Positions 41,162 through 51,315 of a stretch of 64,000 bases of DNA are shown in pieces. This DNA comes from Thermococcus gammatolerans EJ3. Lineage in GTDB: Archaea > Methanobacteriota_B > Thermococci > Thermococcales > Thermococcaceae. The stretch is taken from assembly GCF_000022365.1 (NCBI RefSeq), contig NC_012804.1, forward strand, positions 496,001 to 560,000, in the 5' to 3' direction. The notes beneath the pieces were generated by a model that saw only the letters and a program-made list of their open reading frames with translations, was not told the origin of the DNA and did no database searches. Within the stretch, counting starts at the first letter, position 1. Each line of letters opens with the position of its first letter. The translations under genes and the position numbers were made by a program.

Positions 41162-41845
41162 ATGCGCGTTGAACTCCTCCCCGAGAAGGCATTGAGAATC
41201 GGTAGAACCCTTGTAGTGGCGGATCTCCACATTGGCTTTGAGGTTGCCATGGCTGAGGAGGGAAACTACGTTCCCAGCCTTCTCGGGAAAATGGTGGGAG
41301 ATTTAAGGTCCATACTGCTGGCTGGAAAGTTCAAGAGACTCGTGATAAACGGTGATTTAAAGCACTCGTTCGTTCCGGTCAGGCGAGAAAGGAGGGAACT
41401 CAAGGCGTTTTTTGAGGGAATCAGTGGACTCGTCAATGAGATGGTGCTAGTCAGGGGCAACCACGACGTGGGTGTGGCTTGGCTCAGAGAGCTGGGAGTC
41501 GAGATCGTTGACTCCCTTGAGCTCGCCGGATGGACGGTTGTTCACGGGCACAGGCTGGAGGAAGGAGAGCGCTTTATCATCGGACACGAGCACCCGGCGA
41601 TAAGGCTTAGGGACGAGGTCGGGGCGAGCGTTAAGGTTCCCATCTTCCTGCAGGGGGAGGAGCTGATAGTCCTCCCTGCCTTCAGTCCCTGGGCCTACGG
41701 AAACGACGTAACCCGGGAGATCGTTTCTCCCTTCCTGAGAAAGTTCAAGACGGAGTCGATGAGGGTCATCGTCCCCGTGGAGAACGAGCTCCTTGATTTT
41801 GGTGAGCTCGGAAGGCTGAAGGAAACGCTCAGGGCCCTTTTGTAG
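41162..41845 (+). CDS. Calcineurin-like metallophosphoesterase (archaeal SbcD-related)
   Basis: A 227-residue metallophosphoesterase of the small archaeal SbcD-related group. Metal-site motifs are VVADLHIGFE (residues about 19-28), VINGDLKHSF (about 62-71), VRGNHDVGVAW (about 98-108), VVHGHRL and IIGHEHPAI. The substrate is unknown; the neighbour Lhr helicase hints at nucleic acid metabolism. The ATG at 41162 follows a TATA-like CTTTTAAG with about 25 nt spacing, so probably leaderless. Confidence 0.9.
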   Translation: MRVELLPEKALRIGRTLVVADLHIGFEVAMAEEGNYVPSLLGKMVGDLRSILLAGKFKRLVINGDLKHSFVPVRRERRELKAFFEGISGLVNEMVLVRGNHDVGVAWLRELGVEIVDSLELAGWTVVHGHRLEEGERFIIGHEHPAIRLRDEVGASVKVPIFLQGEELIVLPAFSPWAYGNDVTREIVSPFLRKFKTESMRVIVPVENELLDFGELGRLKETLRALL

Positions 41846-41856
41846 TACTTCGTCCG

Positions 41857-42162
41857 CTACTGCCCGATCTCGAGCTTTGGTTTCTTTCTCCCGATCCTGT
41901 ACCTGACAACGTAGCGCCCGTGCTCAAAATCGTCCTCTTCAGCTTCCAGAACCTCAACAGGCTCAAGCTCAAGGCCCAAATCCATCGCCTCCCACTTGAT
42001 ATCGTCGAAGTAATCATAGAGCCCGCAGGTGGCGCAGAAGGAGCCTTCGAACTCCATGATAACTTCATCTCCCTCAAGCTTTAGAACCCTCGCCCTGGCC
42101 TCGCTCCCGTGAAGGCGGTTGAACTCCTCAATAACCTTCCTGAGCTTTTCCTCAGCTTCCAT
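41857..42162 (-). CDS. Small CxxC protein of unknown function
   Basis: A 101-residue acidic protein starting MEAEEKLRKVIEEFNRLHGS, with a single CATC pair (FCATCGLYDYFDDI, about residues 43-56) that could be redox-active or bind metal with a partner. It ends KKPKLEIGQ. No family recognised. The ATG at 42162 follows GGTGGGAGA. It is convergent with the phosphoesterase and divergent from the helicase gene. Confidence 0.75.
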   Translation of the reverse strand: MEAEEKLRKVIEEFNRLHGSEARARVLKLEGDEVIMEFEGSFCATCGLYDYFDDIKWEAMDLGLELEPVEVLEAEEDDFEHGRYVVRYRIGRKKPKLEIGQ

Positions 42163-42252
42163 TCTCCCACCGGATTCAGTTCGCTAAACCCACTTAAAAA
42201 GTTTGTTAGGCTAACCGAATGGTTTAAAAACCGAAAGTCCAACGGGAGGGTG

Positions 42253-44877
42253 ATGGGGGAGGATAGGATCCAGTGGGCGAGAAGGGAATATTCCGATGAG
42301 GAGATATTCTCGATCCTCAGTGAGCCGGTTAGGGAGTGGTTTAGGCGGAAGTTTGGAAGTTTCACGCCCCCCCAGCGCTACGCGGTTATGGAGATTCATA
42401 AGGGGGAGAACGTGTTAATTTCATCACCGACGGGTTCCGGAAAAACGCTTTCCGCTTTCCTCTCGGCCATAAACGAGCTCATCCTCCTCGGAAAGGAGGG
42501 AAAGCTTGAGGATAAGATCTACGTCCTCTACGTTTCCCCGTTGCGAGCGCTAAACAACGACATAAAGCGCAACTTGGAGGGACCTTTGGCTGAAATCAAG
42601 GAAGTGGCAAAGGAGCTCGGCTACGACCTGCCAGAAATCCGCGTCGGCATAAGGACGAGCGACACCTCGAGCTACGAGAAGAGCAAGATGGTGAAGAAAC
42701 CGCCCCACATCCTCATAACTACTCCCGAGAGCCTCGCGATAGCTCTAAACGCTCCCAAGTTCCGGGAGAGGCTGAAGACGGTTAAATATCTCATCATAGA
42801 CGAGGTTCACGCTCTGGCTGAGAACAAGCGCGGTTCCCACTTGGCTTTGAGCGTTGAGAGACTTCAAGAGATGGCCGAAGAGAAGTTCGTGAGAATCGGC
42901 CTGAGTGCGACGATACACCCGCTTGAGGAGATAGCGAAGTTCGTCTTCGGCTTCGATGACGATGGAAAGCCGAGACCTGGTCTTATTGTTGACGTCAGCT
43001 TCGCCAAGCAGACCGAGATTAGGGTCGAGAGCGTCGTCGAGGACTTAATCTACACTCCAGCCGGGGAGCTGAGCGAGGCCCTATACAGGAGGCTGGCCGA
43101 GCTGATCAGGGAGCACAGGACGACCCTAATTTTCACCAACACGAGGAGCGGTGCCGAGAGGGTCGCTTTCAACCTCAAGAAGCGCTACCCCGAGTTCGAG
43201 GGGCTCATTGAGGCGCACCATTCGAGTTTGTCGCGCGAGGTTAGGCTGGACGTTGAGGAGAAGCTGAAGAGAGGCGAGCTAAAAGCTGTTGTGACGAGTA
43301 CATCTCTGGAGCTCGGAATAGACATCGGAACGATTGATTTGGTGGTTCTAATCGGCTCGCCGAAGAGCGTGAACCGTGCCCTGCAGAGAATTGGGCGAGC
43401 AGGCCACAGGCTTCACGAGGTCAGCAAGGGGGTTATTTTGGCCCTCGACAGGGACGACTTGGTCGAGGTTACCGTTTTGGCGCACAACGCGAGGAACAGA
43501 AGACTCGACCGCGTTAGGATTCCGAAGAACCCACTCGACGTATTAGCCCAGCACCTCCTCGGGATGGCCCTAAACAGGGTCTGGGAGGTTGATGAGGCTT
43601 ATCGCGTCGTCAAACGAGCTTATCCCTTCAAGGATTTGTCTTTCGAGGACTTCATGAGCGTTTTGAGGTATTTGGCTGGAGAATACGCCGGTTTGGAGGA
43701 GCGGAAAGTCTACGCCAAGATATGGCTGGAGGACGGGCGCTTTGGACGGCGAGGAAAGATGACGCGGGCGATTTACTACATGAACGTCGGCACGATTCCA
43801 GATGAGGCCAAAATCCGCGTTTACACGATGGACAAAAAGCTAATCGGGACAGTTGAGGAGGAGTTCGCCGAGAGGCTGATGCCCGGCGATGTCTTCGTCT
43901 TAGCTGGAAGAACCTACGAGTTCGTCAAGAGCAGGGGCAACAAGCTCTACGTCATCCCGCGTGAGGGTGCCAAGCCGACTATTCCGGCGTGGTTCTCGGA
44001 GATGCTCCCTCTCAGCTTCGATTTAGCACTCGACATCCAGCGCTTCAGGAGGGAGGTTAAGGGCCTTCTTAAGAGGAAGGACGCGGTTAGAAGGCTGATG
44101 AGGAAGTACGGAATAGACGAAAAGGCCTCGCGCGCCATAATCGCCTACTTCCGCGAGCAGGCGAGATATTCAATAATTCCGGACGACGAGACGGTTCTTG
44201 TTGAGTTCGTTCCAGGGGAAAAGAGAAACCGCTACTTCTTCCACACGCTCATAGGGAGGCGCGCGAACGACGCTTTAAGCAGGGCCTTCGCCTACCTCGT
44301 GAGCAAGAGAAAGAACTGCAACGTTGGAATAGCGATAAACGACAACGGCTTTGCTTTACTCCTTCCGCCAGAGGTTGAGCTGAGCGAGGAGGAAGTGATG
44401 GAGCTTTTCAAGGTTGAGGACCTGAGGGAGACGCTGAAGAGGGCCCTCGACAACACCGAGCTACTGAAGAGGCGCTTCAGGCACGTGGCAAACAGGGGAT
44501 TGCTAATCCTCAGGCGCTACGTCGGAAGGAGTAAGAGGCTCGGCAGGCAACAGGTCATGGCGGTCTCGCTCCTCAAGGTGCTCAAGGAGAACTACCCGGA
44601 CTTCCCGCTCCTGAAGGAGGTCTACCGGGAGATTATGGAGGACAAGATGGACGTGGAAAGCGCTGAACTGTTCCTGAGCTGGGTTCGCGAGGGGAAAATA
44701 AGGGTGGTCTTCCAGATCCACAGCGTCCCAAGTCCCTTCGCCTTTAATCTCGAAGCGATAGGCTCGAGCGACGTGGTTCTTATGGAGGACAGGAGGGAGC
44801 TGATCAAACAGCTTCACAGAAAAATAATGGCAATGATAAAGGAAACGACATCAGAAGACGTTGAGCTTGTCGTCTAG
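42253..44877 (+). CDS. Lhr-type DEAD/DEAH-box DNA helicase
   Basis: An 874-residue superfamily 2 helicase of the Lhr group. Visible motifs are the Q motif region [12 protein letters not shown], Walker [14 protein letters not shown] (about residues 62-74), [33 protein letters not shown] (DEVH, about 184-198), [34 protein letters not shown] and QRIGRAGHR. About 370 C-terminal residues form the Lhr winged-helix/core extension. It unwinds DNA forks or hybrids in repair. The ATG at 42253 follows GGAGGGTG, with TATA near 42221-42232; longer frames upstream have no support. Confidence 0.92.
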   Translation: MGEDRIQWARREYSDEEIFSILSEPVREWFRRKFGSFTPPQRYAVMEIHKGENVLISSPTGSGKTLSAFLSAINELILLGKEGKLEDKIYVLYVSPLRALNNDIKRNLEGPLAEIKEVAKELGYDLPEIRVGIRTSDTSSYEKSKMVKKPPHILITTPESLAIALNAPKFRERLKTVKYLIIDEVHALAENKRGSHLALSVERLQEMAEEKFVRIGLSATIHPLEEIAKFVFGFDDDGKPRPGLIVDVSFAKQTEIRVESVVEDLIYTPAGELSEALYRRLAELIREHRTTLIFTNTRSGAERVAFNLKKRYPEFEGLIEAHHSSLSREVRLDVEEKLKRGELKAVVTSTSLELGIDIGTIDLVVLIGSPKSVNRALQRIGRAGHRLHEVSKGVILALDRDDLVEVTVLAHNARNRRLDRVRIPKNPLDVLAQHLLGMALNRVWEVDEAYRVVKRAYPFKDLSFEDFMSVLRYLAGEYAGLEERKVYAKIWLEDGRFGRRGKMTRAIYYMNVGTIPDEAKIRVYTMDKKLIGTVEEEFAERLMPGDVFVLAGRTYEFVKSRGNKLYVIPREGAKPTIPAWFSEMLPLSFDLALDIQRFRREVKGLLKRKDAVRRLMRKYGIDEKASRAIIAYFREQARYSIIPDDETVLVEFVPGEKRNRYFFHTLIGRRANDALSRAFAYLVSKRKNCNVGIAINDNGFALLLPPEVELSEEEVMELFKVEDLRETLKRALDNTELLKRRFRHVANRGLLILRRYVGRSKRLGRQQVMAVSLLKVLKENYPDFPLLKEVYREIMEDKMDVESAELFLSWVREGKIRVVFQIHSVPSPFAFNLEAIGSSDVVLMEDRRELIKQLHRKIMAMIKETTSEDVELVV

Positions 44878-46068
44878 GATCATCTTCTGAATCTTTGTTA
44901 CGTCTGCGAGCCAGGCGTCTGCTATCTCGTATGCAGGCTTCTGGAGGACGTCTATGGAGTAGCCCTTCTTCGGGATTATCTGTATGCTCGCCACGAGGGG
45001 TTCATCGATGGGCTTGCCTATCTGGCTGAGTATCCTGACGTAGACCTCCTGCACGCCTTCGACCTGCTCGGCGATGTCGTTGGCTATGAGCATCGAAAGG
45101 AGGTTGTAGATCTTTCCGACGTGGGAAACGGGGTTCTTTCCGGCTGCTGCCTCCATGCTCATGTGCCTGTTTGGGGTTATGAGCCCGTTGACGCGGTTTC
45201 CTCTGCCTACGGAACCGTCATCGCCCGCCTCGGCGCTGGTTCCGGTAACGGTGATGTAGTAAATTCCGTTCTTCGGATCGTCGGCGGTGTTCACGAATAT
45301 CTTGGTCGGCCTCTGGGTGTGCTCCTCAACTACTCCCTTTGCCGCCTCGTAGATCTCCTCTTTCACGGCCATATAGTCGTCCGGGTTTGAGACCTCGCTG
45401 TCAACTATTGCAGCGGCAATGGTCAGATCGATCTCGTCGCCCTTCCTGAGGCCCATGACCTTGATGTCCTCTCCAACCGCTGGGCACTTCTTTTTGAACT
45501 CCTCGCTGTTAAGGAGCTTTTCAGTCTCGAGGACTATCCTCTCGGTCTCGCTGAGCGGGGCGTAGCCGACACCGAAGGAAGTGTCGTTCGCGAGCGGAAT
45601 CGGGTTCTCCTTGGCCTTGTTGAAAACTCCAACCAGATCAACGCTTCCCTGTCCGATGCGGGAATCAATTACCACGTGGTTCTCGATGTCGAGGTGTCTA
45701 ACTGCTTTCTTGAGGTAGTCCTTCGCGGCCTTTATCGCGACTTGGTGAACCGGAAACTCCTCTCTATCGACGAGCTCCACAGCTCTTCCAGAGAGAAGGA
45801 TGTAAATTGGCTTTATGACCTCACCGCCCCCGAACTGCGGGTAGGCTCTTCCTCCAACAACCTCTACCTGATCCGTGTTGTGGTGGAGAATTATACCATA
45901 GCGCTTGAGATACTCCCTGCTCAAAGCCCTGCTTACCGCCTCGGCGATGCCGTCGGCTATGCTGTCAGGGTGGCCTATTCCCTTTCTCTCGACGAGTTCA
46001 ACCTCCTGCATTTCAACCGGAGTTCTAACGAGTTCCTCAACGACTATGTTCCTGACTTTCTCGACCAT
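44851..46068 (-). CDS. mat: Archaeal S-adenosylmethionine synthetase
   Basis: A 405-residue archaeal-type methionine adenosyltransferase, unrelated in detail to the bacterial enzyme. Typical stretches are [20 protein letters not shown] (about residues 23-42), [59 protein letters not shown] (about 277-296) and [18 protein letters not shown]. It supplies SAM for the many methyltransferases and, via decarboxylated SAM, for polyamine synthesis. The ATG at 46068 follows GGTGGTGA. BRE/TATA (CCGAAAATTATATAAAAG) is near 46114-46131. The 3' end overlaps the helicase end by 27 bp. Confidence 0.95.
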   Translation of the reverse strand: MVEKVRNIVVEELVRTPVEMQEVELVERKGIGHPDSIADGIAEAVSRALSREYLKRYGIILHHNTDQVEVVGGRAYPQFGGGEVIKPIYILLSGRAVELVDREEFPVHQVAIKAAKDYLKKAVRHLDIENHVVIDSRIGQGSVDLVGVFNKAKENPIPLANDTSFGVGYAPLSETERIVLETEKLLNSEEFKKKCPAVGEDIKVMGLRKGDEIDLTIAAAIVDSEVSNPDDYMAVKEEIYEAAKGVVEEHTQRPTKIFVNTADDPKNGIYYITVTGTSAEAGDDGSVGRGNRVNGLITPNRHMSMEAAAGKNPVSHVGKIYNLLSMLIANDIAEQVEGVQEVYVRILSQIGKPIDEPLVASIQIIPKKGYSIDVLQKPAYEIADAWLADVTKIQKMILDDKLNVF

Positions 46069-46093
46069 GAGCGTCACCACCTTTTTCTTTTAG

Positions 46094-46107
46094 CAGACCC
46101 CGGTCTG
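46094..46107. promoter_or_regulatory. Inverted repeat at the SAM synthetase transcription start
   Basis: CAGACC-CC-GGTCTG, with perfect 6-bp arms, lies where transcription of the SAM synthetase gene should begin, between its TATA (about 46114-46124, minus strand) and its ribosome binding site. It could be an operator or a short 5' hairpin in the mRNA. No binding protein is known to me. Confidence 0.4.
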
Positions 46108-46207
46108 AGGGAACTTTTATATAATTTTCGGCATGAAGAACCTGGAATGGTATTCCCGGCAGTTATAACCGCGAAAACCTTAAAATTTTCTCCGAAGAAT
46201 TTTCTTT

Positions 46208-46358
46208 GACGGTCCCGCCCGGTTGGCCCGCCGGACGGAGTGGGCTGGGCCTTCGATGATGTCCCGTGGACGATGCCGGGCGGACAGGGCTTGGCCTCCG
46301 GACCGCCGGAGGGTGGCGTTGCCTTCAATGATGGCGGGGGATCAGCCAAGCCCACATC
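46208..46358 (+). ncRNA. Two-hairpin H/ACA guide RNA
   Basis: A GC-rich stretch without an ORF folds into two consecutive H/ACA units. Unit 1: basal stem CCGCCCGG (46215-46222) with CCGGGCGG (46276-46283), then ACA (46284-46286). Unit 2: basal stem GGGCTTGGC (46287-46295) with GCCAAGCCC (46345-46353), then ACA (46354-46356). Each upper stem can form a K-turn with tandem G-A pairs and a 3-nt bulge; unit 2: stem 46303-46308/46332-46337, GA 46309-46310 with GA 46330-46331, bulge AAT. Promoter: CGAAAACCTTAAAATTT (46172-46188), about 25 nt upstream. It guides rRNA pseudouridylation; targets not fixed. Confidence 0.85.
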
Positions 46359-47823
46359 AACCCTGCTCCTTTATCTTGAGCGCCTCCAGGAACTTCTCGG
46401 TTATCGCCTCCTCCGCCAGCCTCAGAAGGGAATTCTTGTCCTTTGCAAGCTTGAAGAGGCCCAGGGGAATCCTCGCGCCCCCCATCGTCGCGTGGCCGCC
46501 CCCGCTACCTATCTCCCCAAAGGCTTCCTTCATGACGGCCCCTATGTTCACCCTCACGTCCCTTGTCCGGGCTGACATCTCTATGTAGTCGTCCACTATT
46601 CCGAAGACAAGAACCGTGCTTATGCCCTCGAGCCTGAGGAGGAAGTCCGCCGATTCGGCCAGCGCATCCCTGTTCCTTATAAAGCCGACGTTCGAGATGA
46701 CGACGTTCTTGTAGGACTTCCTGTTGAGTATTGCCCTCGCCAGTATCTCCGCAGTTTCGGTTGAGATGTCCGGGTGCTCTATCCTCTCCAGGAGCTCGTG
46801 GTTAACCTTTCCGGCCAGGAACTCGATGGCCTTTAGGTCGACCTGGCTGAGCTGGGAGAACTTCTTTGTGTCCGTGTAGATGCCATAGAAGAGTGCAGTA
46901 GCGAGGGTCTCGGAGAGGGGTATGTTGAGTGCCTTTATGTACTCGGTGAGTATGGATGCCGAGGCCTTAACGTCCTCCCTGATGTCCACAAAGGCGTCGC
47001 TTGGCAGAAGTTCGTGGAGGTGCTGGAAGATCTGATGATGGTCTATGAGGATCTGCACCTTTTCCCGGTCCTCTGGCTCGAGAATCGTCAGGTTTCCGTT
47101 CGGCTGGGTGTCAACTATTGCTATCGCACTGTGCTTTCGTATCTCGTAAGACCCTCTAGAAACACGCCTCAGGTTTATTCCGAGTAAGTTCACGAAGGCC
47201 TGATTTTCATGGTGGGTGATCTCCCCTCCGTAGGCTATCGTTGTTTTCAGACCGACGTTCTGGGCTATCAGGGACAGCGCAACAGCTGAAGAGATTGCAT
47301 CTGGATCCGGGTTGTTGTGGGTGAGTATCAGCAGGGAGTCCGTTTTTTCCTTTATTTCCTTGAGCTTCTTTAGGAGCATGAGGGCGTTCTTCTTCTCGCC
47401 GAGCTGGAAGAGCGTTCTGAGGAAGGCCTCTGTTATGGCCTTCTGGGGGTAGATGCCGTAGTCTATCTTGACCTCCTTCTCGAATTCCTCCAGGATTATG
47501 TCCTCCATCGTTTCCTTGGGCATGTCATCTGGCAGAAGGGCGACTATGGGAACCTCCTTGTTGTTGGTTCTTATAACGTAGATGGCCTTCTTTACCGCCT
47601 CGAGGTTTCTGGTGGTTATCACGACGACGTTGGCCCTGTCAACGCCGGCCTTCAGAAGGGTCGCTGTGTACGAAAAATCCCCCTGAACAACGTTGAAACC
47701 GCTCTCCTCGAGGGATTTCGCGCGGAGCTCGTCCTTTTCCACTATTGTTATTTCAAACTCTCCCTTGAGTGCTTCCGCGATCTGCCTGCCTATGCTCCCC
47801 CCACCGAGGATCAGGATGCGCAT
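46357..47823 (-). CDS. TrkA-N/DHH-DHHA1 phosphoesterase (possible c-di-AMP or oligonucleotide phosphodiesterase)
   Basis: A 488-residue two-domain protein. Residues 1-140 are a TrkA-N (RCK-like) Rossmann domain: MRILILGGGSIGRQIAEALK. Residues about 165-490 are a DHH-DHHA1 phosphoesterase with THNNPDPDAISSAVALSLIA, AIVDTQP, LIDHHQIFQH (DHH), YGIYTDTKKFS and the DHHA1 GSGGGHATMGGAR. The combination is known from archaea and suggests control of K+ or c-di-AMP signalling, though nucleotide specificity is inferred. The ATG at 47823 is five bases after GGTGA. Its stop adjoins the end of the H/ACA RNA. Confidence 0.9.
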   Translation of the reverse strand: MRILILGGGSIGRQIAEALKGEFEITIVEKDELRAKSLEESGFNVVQGDFSYTATLLKAGVDRANVVVITTRNLEAVKKAIYVIRTNNKEVPIVALLPDDMPKETMEDIILEEFEKEVKIDYGIYPQKAITEAFLRTLFQLGEKKNALMLLKKLKEIKEKTDSLLILTHNNPDPDAISSAVALSLIAQNVGLKTTIAYGGEITHHENQAFVNLLGINLRRVSRGSYEIRKHSAIAIVDTQPNGNLTILEPEDREKVQILIDHHQIFQHLHELLPSDAFVDIREDVKASASILTEYIKALNIPLSETLATALFYGIYTDTKKFSQLSQVDLKAIEFLAGKVNHELLERIEHPDISTETAEILARAILNRKSYKNVVISNVGFIRNRDALAESADFLLRLEGISTVLVFGIVDDYIEMSARTRDVRVNIGAVMKEAFGEIGSGGGHATMGGARIPLGLFKLAKDKNSLLRLAEEAITEKFLEALKIKEQG

Positions 47824-47951
47824 GATCATCACCTATGAGCAACAACGTTTAAATAGATACGTTCCCATAGATTGGGAGGGATGCACCGCCCGTATTATCT
47901 TGGTTGGGGATATATATAGCTGTCGCCCATAAACAATCAGATGGTGAGATT

Positions 47952-49601
47952 ATGAAGCTGCCGGACACAAGGCCCCTGAAAGAAAACGTCGTTGTAATAT
48001 CTCCCTCGGATTTAGCTCAAGAGGTCAAGAGCGTAGCTTCCCAGTCTGGGGGAGCGTTCCTGAAGATCTTTGGCAAGAAGGACAACTCCAAGTACTACCT
48101 TACAATACTCTTCGACAGAACCAAGGTTCTGGCCGCCGAGGGGCAGGACTTGGAATCAGGGGCTCAGGTAATCGGTGAAGAGGCTATAAACCTCTTCCGG
48201 AAGCTGATGGGCAACCCGATGGTCGTCGACGTCTATTCCCTCGATGAGATCGGTGTCAAGATCTCGATAGCCGAGAACCTTGACGTATACTCCAAAACTC
48301 CCAAGATAACGATAGAGGAACTCTTTGGGGGAAGGGCCCCAGCAAGGGTCGAAAAGCCCAAGCCCGTGCCAAAACCTGCTGAAAAACCAGTTGAAAAGCC
48401 CGCTGAAAAGCCTGTGAAGGCTCGGGAAAAGCCCAAGCCAAAGCCCGGCGAGATCGAGATCGTTATCGAGATCCCCGGCGGGGACGTCCTCGAGGAGGCC
48501 CTGAAGGAGTACACGAAGCACTTGATCTCAGAGGCCAAGCGGATAAGAACGCTCCAGATAAACAAGGTCGTCTACTCCGGTGAGCTCACCGAGGGCGTCG
48601 TCTACCTCAATGTCCACATATACGGCCACAGTGAAGGACAGATGAGGGAGGTAGCCGAAAAGAGAATGCTCCACGCCATAAGCAAATACGCCCCCGTTAT
48701 ACTCAGAATGGCGGATATAAAGCCCATTCTCAAGGAGATAAAGGTCATCCTCGACGGCAAGGAGGTGGCCCCACAGGAGATCGTTGAAAGGGACAAGAAG
48801 AAGATCGGGAAAGTTGACCGGGAGGGCAGGCTTACCCTTGCCGTTCTTGAGGACGTCTGGCCTTACTTCAGCGCAATGATGAGAACTGTCGTTAACGAGA
48901 TAGAACGCCAAGGAATAGCTGTTAAGGCGGCCACTTTTGACGTTCCTGGCAGGAAGGAATTCGAAGTGAACGCGAAGCTCGCAGTTGAGACTTCCCTCTC
49001 AGAGGATCAGGCAAGGAAGATAATAAGGGACATCATCACAAAGCACACGAAGGAACTCGGTAGGACGCTGAAGAGGTACATGACGGTTCACAACGTTGAG
49101 GTGGAATTCATAAAGAAGGCCGAGACTGTGAAACCATCTGCAAAGGTGCCAACAACGGGTAAAGCTGCGGAGATCCTCCAGAAGAAGGCGGAGCTGGAGA
49201 AGGAGGTCGAGAAGCTACTCCAGCAGGCGGGTGTTGAGGAACTAGCCTTTTTGACGGAAGAAAAGAAGCGTGAAAGCGAAAAGGCTCTGCTGAGGAGCAG
49301 GATAGAGCCGGCAATGGAGGAGCTCAAGAACCGGCTCCACACCGAGCTCAAGCTCATTCCGAGGGTTACTTTTAAGTGGCTCAAGCTCAACTGGGACGCC
49401 AAGGGGACGACGGTTTACGTGGACATTGAAGCATCGTTCATGAAGGAGGAGATAGGCGGTCTTTTCGGATCCTTTTCGGGCGTTGATGAGGGCAGGATCA
49501 AGCAGGACGTCAGGGAAACCATACTCCGCGTGATCAGGGATATACAGAAAGAGTACGGCATCAAGATCAGTCTCAACAAGTTCAACGTTATCGTTAGGTG
49601 A
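47952..49601 (+). CDS. DUF2226-like archaeal protein
   Basis: A 549-residue protein. The N-terminal ~130 residues (KLPDTRPLKENVVVISPSDL; AFLKIFGKKDNSKYYLTILF) look like a small alpha/beta domain and resemble archaeal DUF2226. Then comes a Lys/Pro/Glu linker with KPAEKPVEKPAEKPV repeats (about 137-170), and two or three related alpha/beta modules. No catalytic motif seen. Role unknown. The ATG at 47952 follows GGTGA; a TATA-like GATATATATAG lies near 47919-47929. Confidence 0.75.
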   Translation: MKLPDTRPLKENVVVISPSDLAQEVKSVASQSGGAFLKIFGKKDNSKYYLTILFDRTKVLAAEGQDLESGAQVIGEEAINLFRKLMGNPMVVDVYSLDEIGVKISIAENLDVYSKTPKITIEELFGGRAPARVEKPKPVPKPAEKPVEKPAEKPVKAREKPKPKPGEIEIVIEIPGGDVLEEALKEYTKHLISEAKRIRTLQINKVVYSGELTEGVVYLNVHIYGHSEGQMREVAEKRMLHAISKYAPVILRMADIKPILKEIKVILDGKEVAPQEIVERDKKKIGKVDREGRLTLAVLEDVWPYFSAMMRTVVNEIERQGIAVKAATFDVPGRKEFEVNAKLAVETSLSEDQARKIIRDIITKHTKELGRTLKRYMTVHNVEVEFIKKAETVKPSAKVPTTGKAAEILQKKAELEKEVEKLLQQAGVEELAFLTEEKKRESEKALLRSRIEPAMEELKNRLHTELKLIPRVTFKWLKLNWDAKGTTVYVDIEASFMKEEIGGLFGSFSGVDEGRIKQDVRETILRVIRDIQKEYGIKISLNKFNVIVR

Positions 49602-49649
49602 TCTTAAAATTTTTTAAGTTTTCCTAATTTCTCAATCCGGGTGCTGGTA

Positions 49650-50792
49650 ATGCAGGTCATCGGCTACGTGCTCATCATCATAGCCCTCGGCAGGTTTCTG
49701 GCGGAGCTCTTCGAGAGGATAGGTTATCCCGGAATAGTCGGTGAGATAACGGCAGGTTTGCTCCTGGGTTACTTTCTCAGAGACGTTCCGGCGGGAGAGA
49801 TGAACCTTCTGGCCGAGTTTGGGATATTCTTCCTTATGATCCTCGCGGGCCTTGAAATAACACCTGATGAGCTCCGCATGGGTGGCAGGGAGGCTCTCCC
49901 GGTTTATCTCGTGACCCTCGCCGTGATGTTCTTCGTCACCCTGCCGTTTACTAATTACTCCATCTCAACTGGAAACATCCTTGCGGCTTCGATACTGGCC
50001 GTTGCCAGCGCTCCGATCGTCGTTCGGATAAAGCGTTTCTTCGGGGAGGAATACCTCCATGTGGCCCTTTCGTACGCAATAATAAGCGAGGTCGTCATAC
50101 TCGTTCTCGTCTATGTACTCGCCAGCTTCGAGGAAGCGCACGATCCATCCGATCTTGCGATAACTATCGTGAAGCAGGTTCTCTTTATAGGGGGGGTTCT
50201 TTACGTCAACTATAAGATTGGAATCCAGCACAAGATCTGGCTGATAACACAGCTCAGGCGCCTCAGGAGCGACGAGGCCGTCTTCGGGGCCTTCATGATC
50301 CTCGCTGCGACGCTGGGCTTCATAAGCGAGGAGGTTGGAATGCACTTCACAATCGGCGCCTTCCTCGCCGGTCTGCTCCTTCACAGCGATCTCGTTGGGA
50401 CTAGACAGTACGAGAGGCTTGAGACCATATTGAGCGGCGTTACCTACGGTATCTTCGCCCCCATCTTCTTTGCCTGGCGCGGGATGAACTTCAGGGCGGA
50501 GGTCACCCTTGCGACGGCTTATTTCTTCCTTGCGATTTATCTCGTCCGCTTCCTGCTGACGGTTGTCCTAACGTGGGACGGAAGGCTCCTCAGCTCGATC
50601 GCAAAGGCTACCGGGCTCGTGAGCTTCGGCATCCTCGGGCTGCTTGTTTCGGACCTCGGGAACTCCTACGGCGTATTAACAGGTGAGCTCTACTCCATAT
50701 CGGCTTTGACGTCCATTGGAGGCATCTTCCTCGCGGCGACGATCGGCAGGGGTCTTTCCTTCCTCCGCCGTTCGAGTGGGAAAGGTTTATAA
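49650..50792 (+). CDS. CPA2-family cation:proton antiporter (KefB/NapA-like)
   Basis: A 380-residue membrane protein with about 12 helices: RIGYPGIVGEITAGLLLGYF near the start, GIFFLMILAGLEITPDELRM (about residues 60-79), VASAPIVVRIKRFFGEEYLH (about 113-132) and GMHFTIGAFLAGLLLHS. This is the Na+/H+ or K+/H+ antiporter (KefB-type) family; no C-terminal regulatory domain is present. The ATG at 49650 follows GGGTG. Confidence 0.9.
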   Translation: MQVIGYVLIIIALGRFLAELFERIGYPGIVGEITAGLLLGYFLRDVPAGEMNLLAEFGIFFLMILAGLEITPDELRMGGREALPVYLVTLAVMFFVTLPFTNYSISTGNILAASILAVASAPIVVRIKRFFGEEYLHVALSYAIISEVVILVLVYVLASFEEAHDPSDLAITIVKQVLFIGGVLYVNYKIGIQHKIWLITQLRRLRSDEAVFGAFMILAATLGFISEEVGMHFTIGAFLAGLLLHSDLVGTRQYERLETILSGVTYGIFAPIFFAWRGMNFRAEVTLATAYFFLAIYLVRFLLTVVLTWDGRLLSSIAKATGLVSFGILGLLVSDLGNSYGVLTGELYSISALTSIGGIFLAATIGRGLSFLRRSSGKGL

Positions 50793-50841
50793 GTCCCGCG
50801 ATGAGGGAACGGGTAGCTGTAAAGTGAGATGGGTGGTGAAG

Positions 50842-51315
50842 ATGAGCTGGATGACTCCCAAGAGAGCTTTCATGGGTGCAGCTGCCGCAGAGGGGGGAAC
50901 GAAGCTCAACGCTTTTGATAACGCCCTCCTGAAGCTGGGAATAGGAAACGTTAATCTCGTCAAGCTCAGCAGCGTTATACCCGCCCACATCGAGTGGATC
51001 GAAAAGGTTCACGACGTCCCAATAGGAATGCTCCTTCCAACGGTATACGCCCACATCGAGAGCGACGAACCGGGGATGACGATAAGCGCCGCCCTTGGTG
51101 TCGGTATAAGCGAGGGGAATGAGGGCGGTCTTATCTACGAGTATTCCGGCTACTGCACAAAGGAAGAGGCAGAGGAAATGGTCAGGAAGATGGTCGAGGA
51201 AGGCTTCGCTGTTCGCGGCTGGAAGCTCAAGGAGTTCAAGGCGGTCTCGGCCGAGATAACGGTCAAAGAAAAGCCCGCCGCAGTCGTTGCCGCTGTTGTC
51301 ATGTTCCCCTACTAG
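50842..51315 (+). CDS. pdaD: Pyruvoyl-dependent arginine decarboxylase
   Basis: A 157-residue proenzyme that self-cleaves to give a pyruvoyl cofactor and decarboxylates arginine to agmatine, the first polyamine step in this lineage. The cleavage site is the Ser-Ser of NLVKLSSVIPAHIE (about S43-S44). AHIESDEPGMTISAALGVGI and EAEEMVRKMVEEGFAVRGWK are family stretches. The ATG at 50842 follows GGTGGTGAAG; a TATA GGTTTATAAG is near 50784-50793. A spermidine-synthase-type gene follows at 51898. Confidence 0.94.
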   Translation: MSWMTPKRAFMGAAAAEGGTKLNAFDNALLKLGIGNVNLVKLSSVIPAHIEWIEKVHDVPIGMLLPTVYAHIESDEPGMTISAALGVGISEGNEGGLIYEYSGYCTKEEAEEMVRKMVEEGFAVRGWKLKEFKAVSAEITVKEKPAAVVAAVVMFPY

